From: Roseinatronobacter bogoriensis DSM 18756
Lineage (GTDB): Bacteria > Pseudomonadota > Alphaproteobacteria > Rhodobacterales > Rhodobacteraceae
Direction: 5' to 3'
Length of the DNA: 64,000 nt
NCBI RefSeq assembly: GCF_004366635.1
Contig: NZ_SORN01000002.1
Span: 493,197-557,196 of the forward strand
The notes under the pieces are model-generated. The model saw only the letters and a list, made by a program, of their open reading frames with translations, was not told the DNA's origin and ran no database searches. Position numbers and translations under genes: made by a program. Positions 36,174 to 43,881 of this stretch are shown here, in pieces; the first letter of the stretch is position 1; the number at the start of each line of letters is the position of its first letter.

Positions 36174-36701
36174 ATGAAACCGCTCGTTACGATTGTTTTC
36201 TCACTTCTTTTTCCAATCGCTCTTGGCGCGACCGAGGCGACGGAGGCACCACAGCCTGAAACGGCCACGGATATGGCCGCCCAGGTTGAAACCGAAGGCG
36301 ACACCGAAGACGCGGTGCTTGACCCTGACAGCACCTTGCTGTTTCTCGATGCGCGCGAAGTGAATGTGCGCGACTTCATCTGGGAAAGGCGGATCATCGT
36401 TGTGATGGCAGAAACCCCGGATGACCCACAGTTTAATCGCCAGCTTGAGGCGTTACGCGAAAGGTCGGACGATTTTGTGGAGCGGGATGCAATTGTGATA
36501 TTTGATGCCCATCCGGCAGATCGAAGCGCTTTGCGGCAAGTCCTGCGCCCACGCGCCTTCATGACTGCGATTATCGACAAGGACGGCGAAGTAAAGGCAC
36601 GGCGTCCGGCTGTGCGTTCAGGGCGCGAATTGATGGCTGTCATCGACCGTTTCCCGACCAGACGGCAAGAAATGCTGGAGCGCCGCCCTTCTGGCCGCTG
36701 A
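36174..36701 (+). CDS. DUF4174 domain exported protein
   Basis: 175 residues from the ATG at 36174, which has AGGAGG at ideal spacing; the earlier ATG at 36123 is rejected. A signal peptide (MKPLVTIVFSLLFPIALGA) is followed by an acidic, low-complexity linker and then a DUF4174 domain (SDDFVERDAIVIFD, FMTAIIDKDGEVKARR, AVIDRFPTRRQEM). The family looks thioredoxin-like but lacks a CXXC pair here. It is divergent from scpA, 96 bases away. Function unknown. Confidence 0.8.
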   Translation: MKPLVTIVFSLLFPIALGATEATEAPQPETATDMAAQVETEGDTEDAVLDPDSTLLFLDAREVNVRDFIWERRIIVVMAETPDDPQFNRQLEALRERSDDFVERDAIVIFDAHPADRSALRQVLRPRAFMTAIIDKDGEVKARRPAVRSGRELMAVIDRFPTRRQEMLERRPSGR

Positions 36702-36801
36702 GCGCATCCGCCCTCATACTGGACCCGGCCAGACATGGTTCCAACCGCCTTGTCATAGAAGACATTCGATGCAGTGAGGTTGGATAGGGCGAAAGACTGG
36801 A

Positions 36802-37182
36802 TCATTTAAAATACCCAATCTTCTCTGCCCATTGCGATACGATCCACCAGCCCGGCCCGAAAACACCCGCCAACCAGAACACAAGCGCGGTGCCCGGGTC
36901 CAGCAGGCCCAGCCAGACAGCGCCAGACAGCACAGCCCCAAGCCCATAAACCAGTGCACCACCGACTGCGATGAATTCCAACCCAAGGCGAATACGGCTA
37001 AGCAACGGGAACAGCCCGTGAAATACGGCCATTCCCCCAAGCGGCGGCATCAATAGCAGAACCCAATTCCCGTCGCGCACGCCTTCGGCCAAACCCGACA
37101 GGATCAACCACGCGACACCCAATGCCGCCGCGAAGCTTACAAAATAGACTGCAAACAGGCGCATCGGGCTGCGGGCCGACAT
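36802..37182 (-). CDS. small inner-membrane protein in pcc operon, function unknown
   Basis: 126 residues with about four hydrophobic segments (near 8-28, 38-55, 65-85 and 92-112). I recognise no family. Its start codon overlaps the pccA stop by one base (TAATG on the minus strand), so its translation is coupled to pccA. That tight junction argues for a real gene cotranscribed with the carboxylase. Only weak signal-anchor features at the N-terminus. Confidence 0.75.
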   Translation of the reverse strand: MSARSPMRLFAVYFVSFAAALGVAWLILSGLAEGVRDGNWVLLLMPPLGGMAVFHGLFPLLSRIRLGLEFIAVGGALVYGLGAVLSGAVWLGLLDPGTALVFWLAGVFGPGWWIVSQWAEKIGYFK

Positions 37183-39179
37183 TATTCGAACTCCATGATC
37201 ACTTCATCCACCGCCAGTGACGCACCTGCGGCAGCATTGATCTTGGCGACCTTGCCCTTGCGTTCGGCGCGCAGGATGTTTTCCATTTTCATCGCCTCGA
37301 TGGTGGCCAGCGCCTGCCCTTCATAGACTTCATCGCCTTCCTGAACTGCCACTGACACGACCATTCCGGGCATGGGGCACAAAAGCAGTTTCGAGGTATC
37401 TGCCGGGACCTTCTCCGGCATCAGTTGCGCAAGGCGCGCCTGACGTTTCGAGAAGACATGGACCTTCAGATCCGCCCCGCGCAGGCGCAAACGGAAGCCG
37501 CCGGGCAACTTGCCCACTTTCATCACCAGTGGCGTGCCGTTAATCGACAGGCGCGCCAAGGGTTGACCCGGTTTCCAGTCAGAGGTGATGCGGAATTCCT
37601 GACCGGCCAGCGTGACCGTTGCCCCCTCTCGGTCGGCGGCAATGGTTGCAGGCAGGCTTTGCCCATCGATATTGACCACCCATTCCGTGCCGACCACGCG
37701 TTCGTGGTTGTCCATGCGCCCCGAAACCCGCGCACGCCGGATTTCCGCAACACGATTCATGGCACAAGCCCCGGCAGCGACGCGGTGCAGAAGATCATCG
37801 CCCAACTGCGCGCCCTCAAACCCGTCAGGGTATTCTTCCGCGATAAAGGCGGTCGTAATCTCGCCCGAAACAAAGCGCGGGTGATCCATCACGGCCGAGA
37901 GGAACGGCAGGTTATGACCAATTCCTTCCAACTCGAATTCGTCCAGCGCCAGCCGCATTTCCTCGACCGCCTTGGCGCGGGTGGGCGCCCATGTGCAAAG
38001 CTTTGCGATCATCGGGTCATAATACATCGAAATTTCGCCGCCCTCATAAACGCCAGTATCGTTGCGGACAGCGCGCGCGGGTTCCGCGACTTCTTCTGGC
38101 GGACGGTAGCGGGTCAGGCGGCCAATCGAGGGCAGAAAGTTGCGATATGGGTCTTCAGCATAGAGGCGCGATTCGATCGCCCAACCGTTAATCTTCAGAT
38201 CAGATTGCTTGAAGGCCAGTTCTTCACCAGCCGCAACCCGGATCATCTGCTCGACCAGATCGACGCCGGTTATCAATTCGGTCACCGGGTGTTCCACCTG
38301 CAAGCGGGTGTTCATCTCAAGAAAATAAAAGTTTCTGGACCCATCGACGATGAATTCCACAGTGCCCGCCGAAGTGTAGCCCACAGCCGCAGCAAGCGCG
38401 CAGGCCTGCTCGCCCATGGCTTTACGGGTCGCCTCGTCCAGAAACGGTGAAGGCGCTTCTTCAATGACTTTCTGGTTACGGCGCTGGATCGAGCATTCGC
38501 GCTCGTGCAGATACAGGGTGTTTCCATGACTATCGGCAAGAACCTGAATCTCGATATGACGCGGCTGGGTCACGAATTTCTCGATGAAGATACGATCGTC
38601 GCCAAAGCTGGACGCCGCCTCGTTCTTGGAAGACTGGAACCCTTCGCGCGCTTCCTCATCATTCCATGCGATCCGCATACCCTTGCCGCCACCGCCGGCA
38701 CTGGCCTTGATCATAACAGGATAGCCAATTTCGTTGCTGATCTTCACCGCTTCGTCTGCATCGGCGATCAGGCCCATATAGCCCGGCACCGTGCTGACCC
38801 CGGCCTCTGCCGCCAACTTTTTTGAGGTGATCTTGTCACCCATCGCTTCAATCGCAGAGGCGGGCGGGCCAATGAATGCCACGCCTTCTGCGGCAAGCGC
38901 TTCGGCAAATTTCATGTTTTCGGACAGGAACCCATATCCCGGATGCACGGCCTCGGCCCCGGTCTGGCGAATGGCATCCATGATCTTGTCGATCACGATA
39001 TAGGACTGGTTTGCAGGGGCAGGACCAATATGAACGGCCTCATCTGCCATGCGAACATGCAAGGCATTGCGGTCGGCATCGGAATAGACCGCCACGGTCG
39101 CAATGCCCATCTTGCGGGCGGTCTTGATAACGCGGCAGGCAATTTCGCCACGATTGGCGATCAAGATCTTGCGGAACAT
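37182..39179 (-). CDS. pccA: propionyl-CoA carboxylase, biotin-containing alpha subunit
   Basis: 665 residues: biotin carboxylase domain (starting MFRKILIANRGEIACRVIKT, with ASAGGGGKGMRI, HIEIQVLADSHGN, EMNTRLQVEHPVTE), a BT linker region, and a C-terminal biotinyl domain with the biotinylated lysine in AIEAMKMENIL. It uses ATP and bicarbonate to carboxylate propionyl-CoA. The ATG at 39179 has AAAGGAG upstream; the longer frame from 39428 overlaps the hypothetical gene upstream and is rejected. The beta subunit, pccB, is 1.7 kb upstream in the same direction. Confidence 0.97.
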   Translation of the reverse strand: MFRKILIANRGEIACRVIKTARKMGIATVAVYSDADRNALHVRMADEAVHIGPAPANQSYIVIDKIMDAIRQTGAEAVHPGYGFLSENMKFAEALAAEGVAFIGPPASAIEAMGDKITSKKLAAEAGVSTVPGYMGLIADADEAVKISNEIGYPVMIKASAGGGGKGMRIAWNDEEAREGFQSSKNEAASSFGDDRIFIEKFVTQPRHIEIQVLADSHGNTLYLHERECSIQRRNQKVIEEAPSPFLDEATRKAMGEQACALAAAVGYTSAGTVEFIVDGSRNFYFLEMNTRLQVEHPVTELITGVDLVEQMIRVAAGEELAFKQSDLKINGWAIESRLYAEDPYRNFLPSIGRLTRYRPPEEVAEPARAVRNDTGVYEGGEISMYYDPMIAKLCTWAPTRAKAVEEMRLALDEFELEGIGHNLPFLSAVMDHPRFVSGEITTAFIAEEYPDGFEGAQLGDDLLHRVAAGACAMNRVAEIRRARVSGRMDNHERVVGTEWVVNIDGQSLPATIAADREGATVTLAGQEFRITSDWKPGQPLARLSINGTPLVMKVGKLPGGFRLRLRGADLKVHVFSKRQARLAQLMPEKVPADTSKLLLCPMPGMVVSVAVQEGDEVYEGQALATIEAMKMENILRAERKGKVAKINAAAGASLAVDEVIMEFE

Positions 39180-39228
39180 GCGGACTCCTTTTCCGGGAAT
39201 GGGCTGGGGAAGGCGATACGTGTCGGCA

Positions 39229-39609
39229 TCACTCTTCCCAGGTATCAAAAGCGAATTCAGACGATCCGTCGAAAAGCTGTGGGAAACTGGCCTGTGCAAC
39301 GCGCATATCGACGCGCAGCACAGCCTCATAGCTTGCGGGATCAAACGGGTCGGATGCGGGCACAACCTCGCGGCCCAAAAGCCATGACAAGCGCCCAGCG
39401 TCCAGATTGCCGCGCTCGAATGGTTCATCTCCGAAATGGGCGATCAATGCGCCCAGAAATGCCTCATCAGCGCGGCGATCCCCGGCGCGACGGTCGGCAA
39501 AACGTTTGCGCGGCACCAGCGGTGTCACCCCCTTGGGGTTCGCGCGCCGTATGGTGAATTGAAAGTCAGTGCTGGGCAACCGCCCCGGAAAACCGCGATG
39601 CTTTAGCAT
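39229..39609 (-). CDS. hypothetical protein in pcc operon
   Basis: 126-residue soluble protein without signal peptide or membrane segment. It is rich in arginine in the middle (RKRFADRRAGDRRAD) and ends FAFDTWEE. GGGGGG lies before its ATG. It is 49 bases upstream of pccA on the same strand. I believe similar open frames sit beside pccA in other Rhodobacterales, but no function is known to me. Confidence 0.72.
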   Translation of the reverse strand: MLKHRGFPGRLPSTDFQFTIRRANPKGVTPLVPRKRFADRRAGDRRADEAFLGALIAHFGDEPFERGNLDAGRLSWLLGREVVPASDPFDPASYEAVLRVDMRVAQASFPQLFDGSSEFAFDTWEE

Positions 39610-39687
39610 TTCTGCCCCCCTTCAATGCCAGAGGGCCGTGCGGTGTACGGGTCAGACCCAAAAGCCTGACCCGAAGAATTCTGTGCG

Positions 39688-39822
39688 TCAGCCTTTGTAG
39701 CTTGTCGGCTCCATGATGATTGGCTCTGGCATGGGTGCTGGCTCTGGTTCGGGTGCCTGCCGTGCACATGCTGCGAGAACCAGGACTGCACCGAAAGCAA
39801 CAATGATGGTCGATTTTGACAT
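39688..39822 (-). CDS. small lipoprotein (44 residues)
   Basis: Short gene with CAGGAG six bases before the ATG. The product has a lipoprotein signal with lipobox LAAC near residue 19 (VAFGAVLVLAAC), then a short proline- and glutamate-rich tail CARQAPEPEPAP, ending MEPTSYKG. A mature peptide of about 26 residues would be lipid-anchored. It resembles the next gene upstream (40051-40200) in lipobox context, CAR-x2-P-EP motif and the end I-x-EP...S-KG, so the two look like duplicated siblings. Confidence 0.75.
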   Translation of the reverse strand: MSKSTIIVAFGAVLVLAACARQAPEPEPAPMPEPIIMEPTSYKG

Positions 39823-40050
39823 TGGAAACTCCTGTTGTCAGTTTTGGTCAATATCCGCGATATCAACCGCGATTCCGTACAAGCCTTGCGGCTGTACAGC
39901 ACCAAAACGGTAGCAGAAGGATTTTCGTTTGACCACAGAGAGAATTCACGGCGCGAATAATCGGCAGTGCTGCGTCTAACAGCACAGGTCTGCAGTCTAT
40001 TTTCACCTGTGGCGGCTGAGGCAGAACCTGAGTCCTGCCTCAGTTCAGTA

Positions 40051-40200
40051 TCAGCGGTATTTGCCCTTGCTGGAGGACGGCTCAACATAAATCGGCGCCG
40101 AGATCGGCTCGAAATGCTGCACAGGTTCCGGGGACTTACGTGCACAGGTTGCCGGGATAAAGGACACCAGAAACGCTGCGGCCAAAGCGAGTTTCGCCAT
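40051..40200 (-). CDS. small lipoprotein (49 residues), sibling of 39688-39822
   Basis: Start at ATG 40200 with CAGGAG at good spacing. The frame from 40254 adds an unlikely charged segment before the signal peptide. The signal MAKLALAAAFLVSFIPATC ends in a lipobox-like PATC, and the mature part CARKSPEPVQHFEPISAP ends VEPSSSKGKYR. The PATC lipobox is less classical than the sibling's LAAC. It is in the pcc operon between the DUF6497 gene and the shorter lipoprotein. Confidence 0.72.
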   Translation of the reverse strand: MAKLALAAAFLVSFIPATCARKSPEPVQHFEPISAPIYVEPSSSKGKYR

Positions 40201-40389
40201 TCTATTCTCCTGCTCAATTTGCCTGGGCGCGATTTTTTTTCTGCACGCGCCCATTGGTTATCGTTCGCGTACGCCAGAATATGCGCACGCGTTCCGATAA
40301 TACCGCGTTTGCAGATTCCTGACCACGAGAATCTTTCATCATCATGGGCTTGTTGCAACCTTGCATCAAAACAGGCCATGCTTGGCATT

Positions 40390-40821
40390 TTAGTCATGGT
40401 AATCATCCATTTCAGGCTCGCATCCGTCCATTGTCACAGCGAACCATTCAAACAACTGGATCGTTTCGGCATCGCGTTCGCCGAACTCAATCGGTCTATC
40501 CATCAGGGTGACCACAACAACGTCCCAGCCTTCATCCTGCACCGCCACCCAGCTATCGAACAGGTTGCTCATCTGGGTTTCGCATAGCCATTGCATGTCG
40601 TCAAAAACACGCAACGCATCAGCCTGATAAACGCTTTCCGGCTCTGACAATTGCGGCACAACATATCGCAGGCGGACGGCGGACAGGTCCTCGTCCCAGA
40701 TCGTGTCATGAAACCGCGCCTCTATGCCCGATGGCAGAACCAGTGGCGCGCCTTGCGCCGCCCCCAGCCCTGACCAGCAGACACATGCTATCGGTATTGC
40801 CGCGCGTTTCAGCACCTTCAT
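40390..40821 (-). CDS. DUF6497 family exported protein
   Basis: 143 residues from the ATG at 40821. A signal peptide (cleavage near AAQG-APL) leads to a soluble domain with LVLPSGIEARFHDTIWDEDL, LRYVVPQL, DMQWLCETQM and VVTLMDRPIEFGERD, the pattern of DUF6497 (sometimes mislabelled acetolactate synthase in databases). Two cysteines, in WLCE and DGCEPE, may pair in the periplasm. It starts 28 bases after the pccB stop on the same strand, so cotranscription with pccB is likely. Function unknown. Confidence 0.78.
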   Translation of the reverse strand: MKVLKRAAIPIACVCWSGLGAAQGAPLVLPSGIEARFHDTIWDEDLSAVRLRYVVPQLSEPESVYQADALRVFDDMQWLCETQMSNLFDSWVAVQDEGWDVVVVTLMDRPIEFGERDAETIQLFEWFAVTMDGCEPEMDDYHD

Positions 40822-40849
40822 GACACAATCAGCCCCCTGCACATTCCAA

Positions 40850-42382
40850 TCACAGCGGGATGTTATCGTGTTTTTTCCACGGAATCTCGATCTTCTTCTT
40901 GCGCAATGCCGCGAAAGCGCGCGCGACGCGCTTGCGCGTCGATTGCGGCATGATCACCTCGTCAATAAACCCTTTTTCGGCAGCAACGAAGGGGTTTGCA
41001 AAGCGTTCTTCATATTCGTTGATGCGCGCGGCGGTCTTTTCCGCATCGCCCAATTCGGAACGATATAGAATCTCTACAGCACCCTTGGACCCCATCACTG
41101 CAATCTCGGCAGTGGGCCAGGCATAGTTGAAATCTGCCCCCATATGCTTGGATGCCATGACCACATAAGCGCCGCCATAGGCTTTGCGCGTAATAACGGT
41201 CACTTTGGGAACCGTCGCTTCACCATAGGCATAAAGCAGCTTTGCCCCATGCTTGATAACACCCGCATATTCCTGCCCGGTCCCCGGCAGGAAGCCCGGC
41301 ACGTCCACCAGCGTCAGAATGGGAATTTCGAACGCATCGCAAAAGCGCACGAATCTGGCGGCCTTGCGCGACGAATCGATATCCAGACACCCCGCCAAAA
41401 CCATCGGCTGGTTTGCCACCACGCCAACGGTCTGCCCCTCAAGCCGGATAAAGCCGGTGATGATGTTTTTCGCAAACTCTGCCTGTATCTCGTAGAAATC
41501 CCCTTCATCTGCAACCTTCAGGATCAATTCCTTCATGTCGTAGGGGCTGTTGGGGTTATCGGGGATCAGGCTGTCGAGGCTTGGCTCAACGCGCGCGGGG
41601 TCATCGAAGAAGGGTCGCACGGGTGGCTTTTCGCGGTTGTTGAGCGGCAAGAAGTCGATCAGACGGCGCACTTCGATCAGCGCTTCGACATCATTTTCAA
41701 AAGCGGCATCTGCAACCGAGGACTTGCGCGTATGGGTAACCGCACCGCCCAATTCTTCGGCGGTGACAACCTCATTGGTCACGGTCTTGACCACATCGGG
41801 GCCAGTGACAAACATGTAACTAGAATCCTTCACCATGAAGATGAAGTCGGTCATGGCAGGGCTATAGACCGCACCACCCGCACATGGCCCCATAATGACG
41901 CTGATCTGTGGAATCACGCCCGATGCCTTGATATTGCGGTCGAACACATCGCCATAAGCGGCAAGGCTGGCTACTCCTTCCTGGATCCGCGCGCCGCCTG
42001 AGTCGTTCAGACCGATCACCGGCGCCCCGTTCTGGATGGCCATATCCATGATCTTGCAAATCTTCTTGCCATGCGTTTCTGAAACAGAGCCGCCCATGAC
42101 TGTGAAATCCTGCGCGAAGACATAGACCATCCGGCCGTTTACAGTCCCCCAGCCGGTCACCACACCATCGCCCGCCGGACGCTCGGCCTGCATTCCAAAA
42201 TCAGTGCAGCGATGCGCCACGAACATGTCGAATTCTTCGAAGCTGTCCTCATCCAGCAACAACTCGATCCGCTCGCGCGCCGTCAACTTGCCTTTTGCGT
42301 GCTGCGCGTCGATGCGGCGCTGTCCGCCCCCCAGCCGCGCCGTTGCGCGCTGCGCTTCGAGTTGTTGCAAAATGTCCTTCAT
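40850..42382 (-). CDS. pccB: propionyl-CoA carboxylase, carboxyltransferase beta subunit
   Basis: 510 residues; transfers the carboxyl group from biotin to propionyl-CoA. Two crotonase-like halves carry GGSVSETHGKKICKIMD, GGARIQEGV, GPCAGGAVYSPA and, in the second half, LVDVPGFLPGTGQEY, AYGGAYVVM and WPTAEIAVMGSKGA. The start at ATG 42382 (MKDILQQLEAQR) has GGGAG upstream. Two TTTGCAAA boxes lie 94-133 bases before it, consistent with control by the PccR-type regulator at 43882. It is the first gene of the carboxylase operon. Confidence 0.97.
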   Translation of the reverse strand: MKDILQQLEAQRATARLGGGQRRIDAQHAKGKLTARERIELLLDEDSFEEFDMFVAHRCTDFGMQAERPAGDGVVTGWGTVNGRMVYVFAQDFTVMGGSVSETHGKKICKIMDMAIQNGAPVIGLNDSGGARIQEGVASLAAYGDVFDRNIKASGVIPQISVIMGPCAGGAVYSPAMTDFIFMVKDSSYMFVTGPDVVKTVTNEVVTAEELGGAVTHTRKSSVADAAFENDVEALIEVRRLIDFLPLNNREKPPVRPFFDDPARVEPSLDSLIPDNPNSPYDMKELILKVADEGDFYEIQAEFAKNIITGFIRLEGQTVGVVANQPMVLAGCLDIDSSRKAARFVRFCDAFEIPILTLVDVPGFLPGTGQEYAGVIKHGAKLLYAYGEATVPKVTVITRKAYGGAYVVMASKHMGADFNYAWPTAEIAVMGSKGAVEILYRSELGDAEKTAARINEYEERFANPFVAAEKGFIDEVIMPQSTRKRVARAFAALRKKKIEIPWKKHDNIPL

Positions 42383-42475
42383 ACGCTCCCCCATGGTCAC
42401 AAGACGCAAGTCCTGAATGCATTGTTAGGGATACTACCGTTGGGCGCGGCAACAAGAAAGTGAAATTCGGAAAAT

Positions 42476-42483
42476 TTGCAAAT
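42476..42483. promoter_or_regulatory. TTTGCAAA box upstream of pccB (distal to MFS start)
   Basis: Perfect TTTGCAAA, the core recognised by PccR/ScfR-family regulators. Four bases downstream comes a degenerate partner AATGCGAG (42488-42495), fitting the paired-box layout I recall for Rhodobacter PccR. Role inferred. Confidence 0.65.
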
Positions 42484-42507
42484 ATCAATGCGAGGTGCAC
42501 CGCTAAT

Positions 42508-42515
42508 TTGCAAAG
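42508..42515. promoter_or_regulatory. second TTTGCAAA box upstream of pccB
   Basis: Perfect TTTGCAAA, 32 bases (about three helical turns) from the first box, in the same pccB-MFS divergent promoter. It is 85 bases before the MFS start codon, so regulation of either gene is possible. Confidence 0.6.
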
Positions 42516-42599
42516 CCTATGCCGCCTTGACTTTTGGCCACTTTGCTCTTCTGTTCACATGTGTAATATACACTTTCAAAATGTCGAAAGCACGCCTTT

Positions 42600-43823
42600 A
42601 TGCTGCACGCCTCCCCTGCTGTGAAAGTCAGGTTTCTGGACAGCCAGACACCACCGCATGTCGCAACGCTCGTCGCACAGGCGTCAATCGCGGCGCTAGC
42701 GATGAACGTGTTTTTGCCGTCCCTGCCCTCGATGGCCGCATATTTCGAGACCGATTACGCCGTGATGCAGCTTTCGGTGTCGCTTTACCTGCTGGTCAAT
42801 GCAGTGCTGCAAGTTTTCATTGGTGCAATATCGGATCGCTTTGGGCGCAGGCCGGTGATGCTGGCTGCGCTGATTGGCTTCATTTTGGCAACAATTGGAA
42901 CCCTACTTGCCACCTCAGCGACCGTTTTCTTGGTATTTCGTATGCTGCAAGCCGTAGTCGTGTCGGCAATTGTTTTATCACGGGCATCAATCCGCGATGT
43001 GATGGATGAAGCACAGGCCGCGTCGCGGATCGGCTATGTCACGATGGGCATGGCGATTGTGCCGATGATTGCCCCCGCAATCGGCGGCATTCTTGACGAG
43101 GTGTTCGGCTGGCGGGGCAGCTTCGGGCTGATGCTGCTGGCCGGGATTGGCGTTCTGGCGCTGAGTTGGCGCGACATGGGCGAAACAAAACAGAATCTTG
43201 GTGGCCCCATAAAAGGGTTATTTGACGGCGTGCCCGAACTTATGCGTGCAAGGCGGTTCTGGGGGTATTGCATGACAGCCACGCTCGCATCGGGGGCATT
43301 CTTTGCCTATCTCGGCGGCGTGCCCTTTGTCGGCTCTCAGGTGTTTGGGTTGTCGCCTGCGACGCTTGGTCTGTATTTCGGCGCCCCTGCACTTGGCTAT
43401 GCTGCGGGCAATTTTTTGGCTGGGCGCTATGCCGCGCGGGTCGGGATAAACCGCATGATCCTTATGGGATGCCTTGTCGGCTTTGGCGGGATGGCACTTT
43501 TATTGTTGCTTTATCTTGCTGGGTTCCTGTCAGCACCTGTGTTCTTTGGCTGTTTCATTTTCACTGGGCTTGGAAATGGGATGCTACTGCCATCGGCCAC
43601 ATCCGGCATGATGTCGGTGCGCCCACATCTTGCTGGCACCGCCAGCGGTATTGGCGGTGCGATCATGATCGGTGGGGGCGCAGGCCTGTCGGCTTTGGCG
43701 GGTGCGCTTCTTACAGCGGAAAGTGGCGCCTCGCCCCTGATATGGTTGATGGTCATCACAACGGGGCTGGCAATCCTGCCGCTTTTCTATGTGCTGCATC
43801 GGGAAAACCAGATTTCAGCTTGA
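42600..43823 (+). CDS. MFS multidrug exporter, Bcr/CflA type
   Basis: 407-residue inner-membrane carrier with about twelve hydrophobic segments. DHA1-type hallmarks include FLPSLPSMAAYF in helix 1, the loop GAISDRFGRRPVML and the motif RMLQAVVVSAIVLSRASIRD in helix 5, typical of Bcr/CflA drug exporters. It sits between divergent pccB and the codirectional pccR. The boxes upstream of pccB lie in its promoter too, so propionate-linked control is possible. No ribosome site is strong at the ATG at 42600. Substrate unknown. Confidence 0.86.
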   Translation: MLHASPAVKVRFLDSQTPPHVATLVAQASIAALAMNVFLPSLPSMAAYFETDYAVMQLSVSLYLLVNAVLQVFIGAISDRFGRRPVMLAALIGFILATIGTLLATSATVFLVFRMLQAVVVSAIVLSRASIRDVMDEAQAASRIGYVTMGMAIVPMIAPAIGGILDEVFGWRGSFGLMLLAGIGVLALSWRDMGETKQNLGGPIKGLFDGVPELMRARRFWGYCMTATLASGAFFAYLGGVPFVGSQVFGLSPATLGLYFGAPALGYAAGNFLAGRYAARVGINRMILMGCLVGFGGMALLLLLYLAGFLSAPVFFGCFIFTGLGNGMLLPSATSGMMSVRPHLAGTASGIGGAIMIGGGAGLSALAGALLTAESGASPLIWLMVITTGLAILPLFYVLHRENQISA

Positions 43824-43837
43824 CCAGAGGGAAGCAG

Positions 43838-43866
43838 TTTGCAAACCCTGATGCAGAGTTAGCAAA
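43838..43866. promoter_or_regulatory. TTTGCAAA box cluster upstream of pccR
   Basis: TTTGCAAA at 43838-43845, a 5-of-8 partner GATGCAGA four bases later (43850-43857), and a one-mismatch copy TTAGCAAA at 43859-43866, only 16 bases before the pccR start codon. It fits autoregulation. Confidence 0.6.
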
Positions 43867-43881
43867 GCCAGCCGGGGTCAG

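Noticed and set aside
40016..40043. Hairpin after the 49-residue lipoprotein gene
   Set aside because: A 9-base-pair stem with a 10-base loop exists, but no U-tract follows on the minus strand and the operon appears to continue.
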